Translations under genes and position numbers: made by a program
In this document: positions 1-6,052 of the stretch, in pieces
Layout of the letters: each line of letters starts with the position of its first letter
Position numbering within the stretch: the stretch's first letter is position 1
Notes under the pieces: model-generated
The model's input: only the letters and a program-made list of their open reading frames with translations
Told to the model about the DNA's origin: nothing
Databases searched by the model: none
Assembly (NCBI GenBank): GCA_903839965.1
Contig: CAIMEK010000603.1
Coordinates: forward strand, 1-11,278
Source: an uncultured Acetobacteraceae bacterium
GTDB lineage: Bacteria > Pseudomonadota > Alphaproteobacteria > Acetobacterales > Acetobacteraceae
DNA: 11,278 bases
Direction: 5' to 3'

Positions 1-1
1 A

Positions 2-121
2 CGCAAAGGCGAACGGTTGCAGGATAAGATCGAGGCGCAGTTGGCGCGCATAAAGGACGCACCCCGGCTCGTCCGGTCATTCTTCAGAGCACCAAGTGTC
101 GCCTATATTACCGACTGGTGA
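2..121 (+). CDS. 3' end of an unrecognised gene (partial)
   Basis: An open frame enters from the left edge and stops at TGA 119..121, giving 39 codons that end in SVAYITDW. The visible tail is basic and charged at first (it begins RKGERLQDKIEAQ, consistent with a short amphipathic helix) and then more hydrophobic. I do not recognise a family from so short a piece. It is collinear with the catabolic operon but separated from it by the oppositely oriented IclR gene, so it converges on that regulator's 3' end. No start is visible in the window. It could be a chance open frame; the helical, charged composition favours a real C-terminus only weakly. Confidence 0.35.
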   Translation, partial: RKGERLQDKIEAQLARIKDAPRLVRSFFRAPSVAYITDW

Positions 122-261
122 GTAATTCGGAGCAAAATACTGCACCAACTGTGCGCCAGAGCCCCGATTCAAGACTGATTGACAATCCTGAGCCGAGGCA
201 CCGAGCCGCTGCCCCGCTGACGGTGTTGCCCAGCTGTGGAACGCGCCGATGCTGGGGTGAC
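122..261. other. Short convergent intergenic gap
   Basis: These 140 bases lie between the partial left-edge frame and the 3' end of the IclR gene. The only structure I see is a weak inverted pair, CCCAGC at 229..234 and GCTGGG at 251..256, with a 16-base loop and no T-tract. It might help end transcription from either side, but the stem is short. No gene is supported here. Confidence 0.3.
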
Positions 262-1089
262 TCAGCGACGGCGTTTGCGGGCAAGCGCGTCGGGCTGGTA
301 GCCAAGCTGCGCCGAGATCTGGCTGGCGTGGGAAATCACTAGCGCGGCCAGGTCTTCGGTGCGGTGCTGTTCCATGCGGCGGGTATTGCCGGTGACGCTG
401 AGCGCGGCGAACACCCGGCCGGTGGAATTGCGGACCGGCGCGGCCACGCAACGCACGTCGGTTTCGTGCTCGCTATCGTCAAGGGCGTAGCCGCGCGCAC
501 GGGTCGCGGCGAGTTCTTTGCGCAGCGCCTCAGGGGCAACGATGGTGTTGCGAGTGAAGCGCTGCAAACCGAGCGCGATGACGCGATCGATCACCGCCGC
601 GGGCTGAAACGCCAGAGCCGCCTTGCCGACGCCAGTGGAGTGGCAGGGGGAAGTCTCGACAGTGGTGACCACGTTATTCGGCCGACCGCGATCGAGGGAG
701 CGTTCGACAAATACCATCTGCGAGCCGTCGAACACACACAGATGCACGATCTCTCCGCTGAGCTTGGCCAGCGTGTCGACGAACGGCGCGGCCTCGCGGT
801 GCAGCGGCATGTTGGTCAGCGCAGTGTTGCCGAGACCAAACAGCCTGAGCCCGAGGCGATAGTTCTCGCGGCTGGCTTCCTGTTCGAGAAACCCCACCGC
901 GCGCAGGCTGTCCACTAGGCGATGGACGGTGGTGCGCGGTAGGCCGGTGCGCTGGGCGATTTGCAGGACCGACAATTCTGGGTCTACGCCGGAAAAACAC
1001 TCCAATACGTCAAGCATCTTGAACAGCGACTTGACGTTCTGCCCTTTGTCCTCCGGTTCGCCGGTCATGGGGTTAAGCAGTTGGATCAT
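262..1089 (-). CDS. IclR-family transcriptional regulator
   Basis: The product is a 275-residue cytoplasmic DNA-binding regulator. Residues about 36-68 form the N-terminal winged helix-turn-helix (LQIAQRTGLPRTTVHRLVDS). Residues about 85-265 are the IclR effector-binding domain, with hallmark stretches PCHSTGVGKA (148-157) and GYALDDSEHETDVRCVAAPV (200-219). The ATG at 1089 is chosen because AGGA sits five bases upstream on the minus strand; the frame remains open further upstream but without family-like sequence, and an internal ATG at 1068 lacks a ribosome binding site. The protein ends in a basic KRRR tail. It is divergent from the permease operon across a 444-bp spacer that holds two identical-armed palindromes, the arrangement expected of a local regulator controlling its neighbour and perhaps itself. 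The family usually senses small organic acids; the effector here is unknown. Identification to family is firm; the regulated target is inference. Confidence 0.94.
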   Translation of the reverse strand: MIQLLNPMTGEPEDKGQNVKSLFKMLDVLECFSGVDPELSVLQIAQRTGLPRTTVHRLVDSLRAVGFLEQEASRENYRLGLRLFGLGNTALTNMPLHREAAPFVDTLAKLSGEIVHLCVFDGSQMVFVERSLDRGRPNNVVTTVETSPCHSTGVGKAALAFQPAAVIDRVIALGLQRFTRNTIVAPEALRKELAATRARGYALDDSEHETDVRCVAAPVRNSTGRVFAALSVTGNTRRMEQHRTEDLAALVISHASQISAQLGYQPDALARKRRR

Positions 1090-1276
1090 GGAATTCCTGA
1101 TAGGACACATCTCAGCAGGGTTCAATATGGCTAGCGGAGATTGGCCCCGCTCCGCGGCGGCTGACAGGGCCGTTATCCCCATGTCGAACAAATGGTGCCC
1201 GCGTTGCGGCCAGGCACAGCCAGGGATGCCATAGAGTCGCTTCGTAGATGGCCTCTCGCCATCGATTTTGCCATCC

Positions 1277-1297
1277 AATGTCCCGAGTGCGGACATT
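1277..1297. promoter_or_regulatory. Candidate IclR operator, copy 1
   Basis: The site is a perfect 7-bp inverted repeat, AATGTCC and GGACATT, with the 7-base spacer CGAGTGC. The core ATGTCC-N7-GGACAT recurs with the same spacing 174 bp away (centre to centre) at 1452..1470, and the shared sequence extends to GCGGACATTCGT on the right side of both. Paired palindromes in the spacer next to an IclR gene are typical of that family's dimer-binding sites. The copy lies about 190 bp upstream of the regulator's start codon. Binding by this IclR is inferred. Confidence 0.6.
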
Positions 1298-1305
1298 CGT
1301 ACGAT

Positions 1306-1350
1306 GGCTGGAGCCCAGCGTCAACCGTGGGCTGGAGCCCAGCGTCAACC
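1306..1350. repeat. Tandem direct repeat, two units, 24-bp period
   Basis: Two identical 21-base units occupy 1306..1326 and 1330..1350, separated by GTG. Each starts GGCTGGAGCCCAGCG and contains a small palindrome, GCTGG-AGC-CCAGC. They lie between the two candidate operators. They may be additional protein-binding sites or a simple slippage duplication; the sequence does not decide. Confidence 0.85.
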
Positions 1351-1421
1351 ATGCAACGAGGTCGAATCTAGCATTATTGCCATACGTTCCTGCAATCTTC
1401 GCGGCGTCGGCAGATTCGACA

Positions 1422-1456
1422 TTGACAGCGGCTCCAGGATGGCCAACCGTTATGTC
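1422..1456 (+). promoter_or_regulatory. Possible promoter of the permease operon
   Basis: TTGACA at 1422..1427 is a perfect -35 hexamer, but the best downstream AT-containing hexamers (TTATGT/TATGTC near 1450..1456) lie about 22-23 bases away, longer than the usual 16-18. The second palindrome overlaps this downstream part, a position suited to repression by blocking polymerase. The -10 assignment is weak, so the entry is tentative. Confidence 0.25.
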
Positions 1457-1470
1457 CATTCGGCGGACAT
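1452..1470. promoter_or_regulatory. Candidate IclR operator, copy 2
   Basis: The arms ATGTCC and GGACAT flank the 7-base spacer ATTCGGC, with the same arm sequence and spacing as copy 1. The right side continues identically as GCGGACATTCGT. Its 3' end lies 63 bases upstream of the permease ATG and just downstream of a TTGACA hexamer, so bound protein could block or activate the operon promoter. Assignment to the adjacent IclR protein is inference from proximity. Confidence 0.6.
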
Positions 1471-1533
1471 TCGTCGGATCCGTGGTTTCGACACCGGTCG
1501 CTCCCAGGAGCGGCGTCTCTAGGGAGAACTGCC

Positions 1534-2865
1534 ATGAGTTTCGGAACCCCCACCACGCCGTACGCAACGCCGCGCGACGACTCCGTGCCGATCGATGAGC
1601 CCGCCGGCCAGGCCATTGGCAAGGTTGCCCTGGCCAGCGCCATCGGCACCGCCATCGAGTATTTCGACTTCAATCTTTACGGCATCGCCACCGCGTTGGT
1701 GTTCAACAAGATATTCTTCCCCAGCTTCGATCCCCTGGTCGGCACGCTCGCGGCTTTTTCCACTTTCTTCCTCGGCTACTGCGCCCGCCCGCTCGGCGGC
1801 GTGTTGTTCGGCCATTTCGGTGATCGGCTCGGGCGCAAGGTCGTTCTGATGATAACTATCGTGATCATGGGCCTGGGCACCGTGGCGATCGGGCTGATGC
1901 CGTCCTACGCCACCATCGGGGTATGGGCCCCGATCGGCCTGGTCGCGCTGCGGGTGCTGCAAGGCATCGGCATCGGTGGCGAGTATGGCGGAGGCATGGT
2001 GATGACCGTCGAGCACGCCCCGCCGGGGCGGCGCGGCTTCTACAGCTCGATGGTGCATATCGGCGTGCCGTTCGGGTTCCTGGTCCCGATCCTGTTGCTC
2101 GCCCTGTTGTCGGCGATCATGGACGACGCAACCTTCCTGGCCTGGGGTTGGCGCCTGCCGTTCCTGTTCAGCATCGTGCTGGTCGGCCTGGGGCTGTGGA
2201 TCCGCTTCCAGATCTCCGAGAGCCCGGCATTCCGCCGCGTGCTGGCGACGGAAAAACCTGCCGCCATCCCCGCCTGGGAGGCGATCTGCACATATCCCAA
2301 GAGCATCCTGTGCGGTATCGGCGCCAAGATCGCCGAAAGCGGATTGTTCAACATCTACGCCGCCTTCTCCATCGTCTACTGCGTCGTCACTCTCCACTTG
2401 GCGCGCCAGACCGTTCTCAATGGCGTGCTTATCGGTTGTGCGGTGGAATGCTTCACCCTGCCGTACTTCGGCGCGCTGTCCGACCGCATCGGCCGTCGTG
2501 CCGTCTATGCCGGGGGCATGATCTTCCAGCTACTGCTGGCCTGGCCATTCTTCCTGATGGTCAACAGCGGGCAGACCGGGCTGATTTGGCTGGCGATCGC
2601 GCTCGGCCTCGGGTTCGGCCACGGCTCGGTCTACGGGGCGCAGGGCGCCTATTTCTCCGAGCTGTTTCCCGCCCGCATCCGCTATTCTGGACTGTCGTTG
2701 GTGCAGCAGATCGGGCCGATCCTGGGCGGTGGGCTTTCGCCGCTGATCGCCACCGCGGTGCTCGCGGCATACGGCGGCTATGGGGCCGTCGTCGCCTACA
2801 TGGCCGCCATGGCGTTGTTCTCCTCCCTCTGCACCCTGGGTCTGCGCGCCTACCGCGAGACCTGA
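1534..2865 (+). CDS. MFS permease, metabolite:H+ symporter (MHS) type
   Basis: The 443-residue product is an inner-membrane secondary transporter with about twelve hydrophobic helices. MHS features are visible: EYFDFNLYG at 42-50 in the first helix, FFPSFDP at 61-67, ARPLGG at 84-89, the inter-helix loop GHFGDRLGRK at 93-102, RVLQGIGIGGEYGG at 140-153, WRLPF around 206 followed by ESPAFRR around 229-235, and the second-half loop GALSDRIGRR at 313-322. This family (ProP, KgtP, ShiA, citrate carriers) couples proton entry to uptake of organic acids or zwitterions; the substrate here cannot be read from sequence. The start has AGGGAGA about six bases upstream. It is the first gene of the operon, divergent from IclR, and a DapA-like enzyme follows after 55 bp, suggesting uptake of that enzyme's substrate. 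Confidence 0.93.
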   Translation: MSFGTPTTPYATPRDDSVPIDEPAGQAIGKVALASAIGTAIEYFDFNLYGIATALVFNKIFFPSFDPLVGTLAAFSTFFLGYCARPLGGVLFGHFGDRLGRKVVLMITIVIMGLGTVAIGLMPSYATIGVWAPIGLVALRVLQGIGIGGEYGGGMVMTVEHAPPGRRGFYSSMVHIGVPFGFLVPILLLALLSAIMDDATFLAWGWRLPFLFSIVLVGLGLWIRFQISESPAFRRVLATEKPAAIPAWEAICTYPKSILCGIGAKIAESGLFNIYAAFSIVYCVVTLHLARQTVLNGVLIGCAVECFTLPYFGALSDRIGRRAVYAGGMIFQLLLAWPFFLMVNSGQTGLIWLAIALGLGFGHGSVYGAQGAYFSELFPARIRYSGLSLVQQIGPILGGGLSPLIATAVLAAYGGYGAVVAYMAAMALFSSLCTLGLRAYRET

Positions 2866-2920
2866 GCGGCCGGGCGCGCCCTTCGTCTTTCGTGTCGTGA
2901 GCAAGAATAGGAATTTCCCG

Positions 2921-3817
2921 ATGAAAACCCAGATGAAGGGCGTTGTCCCAGCCCTGGTCACGCCGTTTGACGCCAATGGCGAGATCGACGAGGCGGCGTT
3001 CCGCGCCGAGGTTCGCTTCATGCTGGGCAAGGGTGTGCACGGGATTTGCGTCGGCGGCTCGACCGGCGAAGGCCACACGCTGGACAAGGACGAGTTCCGC
3101 CGCCTGGCCGCCGCCGCCATGGAGGAGGTGGGGGGCCGCGTGCCGGTGCTCGCCGGGATCATCGCCAACTCCACCCGCGACGTGATCGCGCGCGCCCGGG
3201 CGATCGCCGATTTCGGCGTCGAGGCGATCCAGGTGACGCCGACCTACTACGTCTTCGTGACCCCCGAGCAGGCGCTGTTCGACCATTTCAAGGAGATCTG
3301 GGAGACCGTCGGCATCCCGATCGTGCTCTACAACGTGGTGCGGACGAACATGCTGACCAGCCAGTTCGCGCTGCGCATCTTGCATGAGATTCCCGGCGTG
3401 GTCGGCATCAAGCAGAGCGCGGGGGACATTCACCGCGTCGCCGAACTGCTGCTGCACGCGCCGAAGGACAAGGTGATCCTGGCCGCCATCGACGCGCTGA
3501 TTTATTCCTGCTTTGCGTTGGGCGCGCATGGCACGGTAGCGGCCTCACCGGCGGCGGTTCCGGGGGTCATCGTGGCACTGTGGAACGCGGTGCAGGCTGG
3601 CGATCACGCCACCGGGCTAAAAATCCACAACGCGCTGTTGAATCTGTGGACCGTGATGCCGCACGCCTATCAGCCGGCCTGCGTCAAGTATGCGCTGGAG
3701 CAGCAGGGTTGCCCCGTTGGGCTGCCGCGCCGGCCGATGCCGTATCCGAGCGCGACCGACCAGGCGGTGATGGCGCCGGCGCTGCAGGCCCTGCTGGCTT
3801 ACGACCCCACGCTGTGA
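2921..3817 (+). CDS. DapA-superfamily lyase/aldolase, copy 1
   Basis: The 298-residue cytoplasmic protein is a (beta/alpha)8-barrel class I aldolase of the dihydrodipicolinate synthase / N-acetylneuraminate lyase superfamily. Visible residues are the substrate-carboxylate motif GSTGEG (46-51), Tyr110, the active-site Tyr137 in LYNVV, and the Schiff-base Lys164 in GVVGIKQS. The usual YNVPxRT loop of true dihydrodipicolinate synthase is replaced by YNVVRTNM, which is one residue short before the arginine, so a lysine-biosynthesis role is unlikely. A hydratase, dehydratase or retro-aldol enzyme on a 2-oxo acid is more plausible. The ATG at 2921 has AGGA eight bases upstream; the frame is open further upstream, but that part overlaps the permease gene. 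It is about 77 percent identical by hand alignment to the protein at 8567..9466. It sits between the MHS permease and the binding-protein gene. The substrate is unknown. Confidence 0.92.
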   Translation: MKTQMKGVVPALVTPFDANGEIDEAAFRAEVRFMLGKGVHGICVGGSTGEGHTLDKDEFRRLAAAAMEEVGGRVPVLAGIIANSTRDVIARARAIADFGVEAIQVTPTYYVFVTPEQALFDHFKEIWETVGIPIVLYNVVRTNMLTSQFALRILHEIPGVVGIKQSAGDIHRVAELLLHAPKDKVILAAIDALIYSCFALGAHGTVAASPAAVPGVIVALWNAVQAGDHATGLKIHNALLNLWTVMPHAYQPACVKYALEQQGCPVGLPRRPMPYPSATDQAVMAPALQALLAYDPTL

Positions 3818-3833
3818 GGGAGCGCTGAAACCG

Positions 3834-3854
3834 GCAGACCGGGCGCGCGTCTGC
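3834..3854 (+). terminator. Weak hairpin between lyase copy 1 and binding-protein gene
   Basis: GCAGAC (3834..3839) pairs with GTCTGC (3849..3854) around a 9-base GC-rich loop. No T-run follows, so it is not a classical intrinsic terminator; it might cause partial attenuation or mark an RNA-processing point ahead of the binding-protein gene. The stem is only six pairs, so chance is possible. Confidence 0.3.
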
Positions 3855-3869
3855 AACCTGTCGTGTCGG

Positions 3870-3900
3870 TTCAAACCAAAAAAACGAAAGGAAACGAGCC
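3870..3900 (+). promoter_or_regulatory. A-rich translation leader of the binding-protein gene
   Basis: Just before the ATG at 3901 the otherwise GC-rich sequence becomes strongly A-rich (CAAACCAAAAAAACGAAAGG), followed by AAAGGA about eight bases from the start. Unstructured A-rich leaders with a good Shine-Dalgarno favour efficient translation, which fits the abundance normally needed for a periplasmic binding protein. The effect on expression is inferred. Confidence 0.4.
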
Positions 3901-5091
3901 ATGACTCATCGCAAGACCGCCGGCTCGGCGTCGGTGGCATATCGGATATGTTGCACCACCGCGGTGCTATCGATCACGGCGATGGTGGCGGCTTGGCCGT
4001 CTGCGGGGCAGGCGCAGGCGGCCACTGGCACTCCGATCCCGGTGGGCATGTCGGCACCGCTGACGACGCAGTTCGCCTCAGACGGAAGGTTCATGCGCGA
4101 AGGCGCGGAACTCGCCATCAAGGAAATCAACGCGGCCGGCGGCATCAAGGGACGCCCGATACAGCTTTTCGTGGAGGACGATCAGGGACCGAACCCGACC
4201 GCGGCGGCGAACGCGGACATCAAGATGATCACGCAGAACCATGTCGTGGCGATCCTCGGGCCGCATTACACGCCCGGCGTCCTGGCGGACTTGCCGCTAC
4301 TCGAACGCTACCAGGTGCCAGCGCTCACCGGCGCGGTCGGGCCGGCGATCACCGCGCAGGGCAACAAGTTCATCTTCCGCCTGCGCGTCAACGACAATCT
4401 CGGCGCCGGGCTGCTGGTCCACTATGTGACGCACGAGCTGAACTGGAAGAAGATCGGCATCGACTACGTCAACACCGCCTTTGGCCAGGGCGGCCTTGGG
4501 GCGCTGACGGCGGAACTCACCCGCGAGAATATGGCCCCGGCGCTGGTGCAGACGCATCTCGACGCCACCAAGGACTTCTCGCCGCAACTGCTGGCGTTCG
4601 AACAGGCGGGCGTGGACGGAGTTATCCTCTGGACCGACGACGTGCCGATGGGCCTGCTGACCAAGCAAATTCGCACGCTGGGCCTCAAGTTCGGCATCGC
4701 CGGCAATGCCGCGCAGGCGCAGCGGAACGTGATAGCCCTCAGCGGAGATGCGTCAGAAGGGAATTACGCGTTCGGCGAGTTCGTGCCGACCAACCCCGAC
4801 CCCGCGGTACAGGCGTGGGTTGCTCGCTATCACGCCGTCTATGGCGCCGAGCCGGAAATCTACGCCAGCGTCTATTACGACGGTGCAAAGTTGCTGGCGA
4901 ACGCGATGATGCAGGCCACCGAGATGACAGGCCCCGCCATCAGGAACGCGCTCACCAAGACGAGCGACTTTCGTGGCGTAATCACCACCTATACCGCGTC
5001 GCCGACCGGCGACATGGTGCACAGCGGCCTGATCACGCGCAACGAGAGCTTGCATCCCGTCATCGTCAAGAAGGTTAGCGACCAGCCCTAG
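3901..5091 (+). CDS. ABC transporter periplasmic substrate-binding protein, LivJ/K (type 1 periplasmic-binding) family
   Basis: The 396-residue protein begins with a long signal peptide: a basic start (MTHRKTAG), a hydrophobic core around residues 15-32, and a likely cleavage after AQA at residue 40. The mature part matches the branched-chain amino-acid/amide binding family: IPVGMSAPLT (46-54), the helix GAELAIKEINAAGGIKGRPIQL (about 68-89), VEDDQGPNP (91-99), ILGPHYTPGV, and near the end EIYASVYYDGAKLLANAM. Such proteins capture ligands in the periplasm and deliver them to the LivHMGF complex encoded directly downstream. The family covers branched-chain and other amino acids, amides, urea and aromatic or short carboxylic acids, so the ligand cannot be named. 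A 79-bp gap containing a strong stem-loop separates it from livH. Confidence 0.94.
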   Translation: MTHRKTAGSASVAYRICCTTAVLSITAMVAAWPSAGQAQAATGTPIPVGMSAPLTTQFASDGRFMREGAELAIKEINAAGGIKGRPIQLFVEDDQGPNPTAAANADIKMITQNHVVAILGPHYTPGVLADLPLLERYQVPALTGAVGPAITAQGNKFIFRLRVNDNLGAGLLVHYVTHELNWKKIGIDYVNTAFGQGGLGALTAELTRENMAPALVQTHLDATKDFSPQLLAFEQAGVDGVILWTDDVPMGLLTKQIRTLGLKFGIAGNAAQAQRNVIALSGDASEGNYAFGEFVPTNPDPAVQAWVARYHAVYGAEPEIYASVYYDGAKLLANAMMQATEMTGPAIRNALTKTSDFRGVITTYTASPTGDMVHSGLITRNESLHPVIVKKVSDQP

Positions 5092-5106
5092 TGACGGTCG
5101 CGCCGA

Positions 5107-5143
5107 GCGATGCATGCCTGGTAACTAAGTCGGCATGCATCGC
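5107..5143 (+). repeat. Perfect 12-bp stem-loop between binding-protein gene and livH
   Basis: GCGATGCATGCC (5107..5118) and its exact complement GGCATGCATCGC (5132..5143) flank a 13-base loop. No T-tract follows, so it is not a full terminator. In binding-protein-dependent transport operons, stems at this position often protect the upstream message from 3' exonucleases or partly attenuate readthrough, giving more binding protein than permease. That role is inferred here; a protein-binding palindrome is the alternative, since the arms include the self-complementary ATGCAT/GCATGC. Confidence 0.75.
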
Positions 5144-5170
5144 CGGTGCCGGCTTTCAGGAAACTGACCC

Positions 5171-6052
5171 ATGGCCCATGTTCTGTTTCAGCTCATTATT
5201 GGCGGCCTTGCCATGGGCGCCGTGTATGCGCTCGTGGCGCTTGGCTTCACGCTGATCTGGAATGCCGTCGGCATCGTGAACTTCGCACAGGGCGATGTCG
5301 TGATGCTCGGCGCCTATCTCGCGGTCGGCTGGTGCGTCGATACGTGGCATCTGCCGGTCGGCATTGATCTCCTGGTCATGCTGGCATTCATGGCTCTGTT
5401 CGGCTTGGCTTTTGCCACATTCGTCTACCGGCCGGTGCGAAACGCACCGCAACTATCGGCGATCGTCGCGACTCTCGGCCTCGGTATGGTGCTGGAGAAT
5501 TCCGTCGTCCTGATCTGGGGACCGGAGCCGATGTCCTCCGCGGGGCCGTTCGGCAATTCCACCCTGCAGATGTTCGGTGCCAGGATCTATGAACAATACC
5601 CGCTGATCCTGGTCGCGCTGTTGCTGTTGATGTGCGCGCAGGAGGGCATGTTTCGTTTCACCTCGATCGGGCGGGCTATGCGCGCAACCGCGCAGGACGC
5701 GGAAGCGGCGCGGCTGATGGGCATCAGCACCCAACGCATTACCACGCTGATCTTCGTCTACGCCTCGGTGCTGGCGGGGATCGCGGGCTGGCTGCTGGCG
5801 CCGGTGTTCTATGTCTCAGCCGATATGGGGGTGCGCGTTTCGCTGGATGCCTTCGCCGCTTGCATCCTGGGCGGCTTCGGCAGCATTCCCGGCGCGCTGA
5901 TCGGCGGCCTGCTGCTCGGAGTCATCGAATCGCTCGGCGGCTTCTATATTTCGTCCGAGTACATCGATGTGATCGCGTTCGGTGTGCTGTTCGTCACGCT
6001 CGTCGTTCGGCCCGAGGGTATCTTCGGCGAACCGCAGATGGAGCGACCATGA
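5171..6052 (+). CDS. livH: Branched-chain-type ABC transporter permease LivH
   Basis: The 293-residue inner-membrane protein forms one half of the translocation pore of a HAAT-family importer. Family marks are the N-terminal segment GAVYALVALGFTLIW followed by VGIVNFAQGDVVMLGAYLA (about 33-51), YRPVRN (86-91), the ATPase-contacting loop around 168-185 (GRAMRATAQDAEAARLMGIS), and FGSIPGALIGGLLLGVIESLGG near the C-terminus. Hydrophobic segments run through its whole length. The start ATG at 5171 has AGGA about nine bases upstream. Its TGA overlaps the ATG of livM (ATGA at 6049..6052), indicating translational coupling and equal production of the two pore halves. The family assignment is firm; the liv name denotes homology, not demonstrated leucine transport. 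Confidence 0.93.
   Translation: MAHVLFQLIIGGLAMGAVYALVALGFTLIWNAVGIVNFAQGDVVMLGAYLAVGWCVDTWHLPVGIDLLVMLAFMALFGLAFATFVYRPVRNAPQLSAIVATLGLGMVLENSVVLIWGPEPMSSAGPFGNSTLQMFGARIYEQYPLILVALLLLMCAQEGMFRFTSIGRAMRATAQDAEAARLMGISTQRITTLIFVYASVLAGIAGWLLAPVFYVSADMGVRVSLDAFAACILGGFGSIPGALIGGLLLGVIESLGGFYISSEYIDVIAFGVLFVTLVVRPEGIFGEPQMERP

Larger units (their letters stand above)
1090..1533. promoter_or_regulatory. Divergent regulatory region between IclR and MHS permease genes
   Basis: This 444-base spacer between divergent starts contains no convincing gene; open frames crossing it show no family-like sequence. It holds two copies of a 7-base-spacer palindrome (1277..1297 and 1452..1470), a tandem repeat of 24-base period (1306..1350), a TTGACA hexamer at 1422..1427, and the ribosome binding site AGGGAGA for the permease. 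It is long for a divergent bacterial promoter region, consistent with a multi-site regulated promoter. Confidence 0.7.

Noticed and set aside
229..256. CCCAGC/GCTGGG pair as a terminator for the IclR gene
   Set aside because: It has six pairs, a 16-base loop and no T-run; too weak to call.
1094..1128. TTGAAC-N17-TATCAG on the minus strand as the IclR promoter
   Set aside because: Transcription would start at or within a few bases of the ATG, incompatible with use of the good ribosome binding site just upstream.
1090..1296. N-terminal extension of the IclR gene to 1296 (344 residues)
   Set aside because: The added residues have no IclR-like sequence, the extension would cover the candidate operator, and the ATG at 1089 has a proper AGGA ribosome binding site.
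1519..2397. Minus-strand open frame over the MHS permease (292 codons)
   Set aside because: The His/Asp/Gln/Gly-rich translation is typical of the antisense of a high-GC membrane protein gene; there is no ribosome binding site or motif.
2780..2920. Upstream extension of lyase copy 1
   Set aside because: It overlaps the permease gene, and the homologous paralogue begins at the position equivalent to 2921, which has AGGA at the right distance.
2561..3529. Minus-strand open frame over lyase copy 1, and the similar one at 8408..8932 over copy 2
   Set aside because: The two resemble each other only because the sense genes are paralogues; both are antisense shadows.
2921..3817. Calling either lyase dapA (lysine biosynthesis)
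   Set aside because: The YNVPxRT arginine loop is absent or altered, and the setting beside transporters and an IclR regulator points to another role.
5632..6048. Upstream extension of LivM
   Set aside because: It is an Arg/Gly-rich out-of-frame reading of livH; the ATGA overlap at 6049..6052 gives the normal start.
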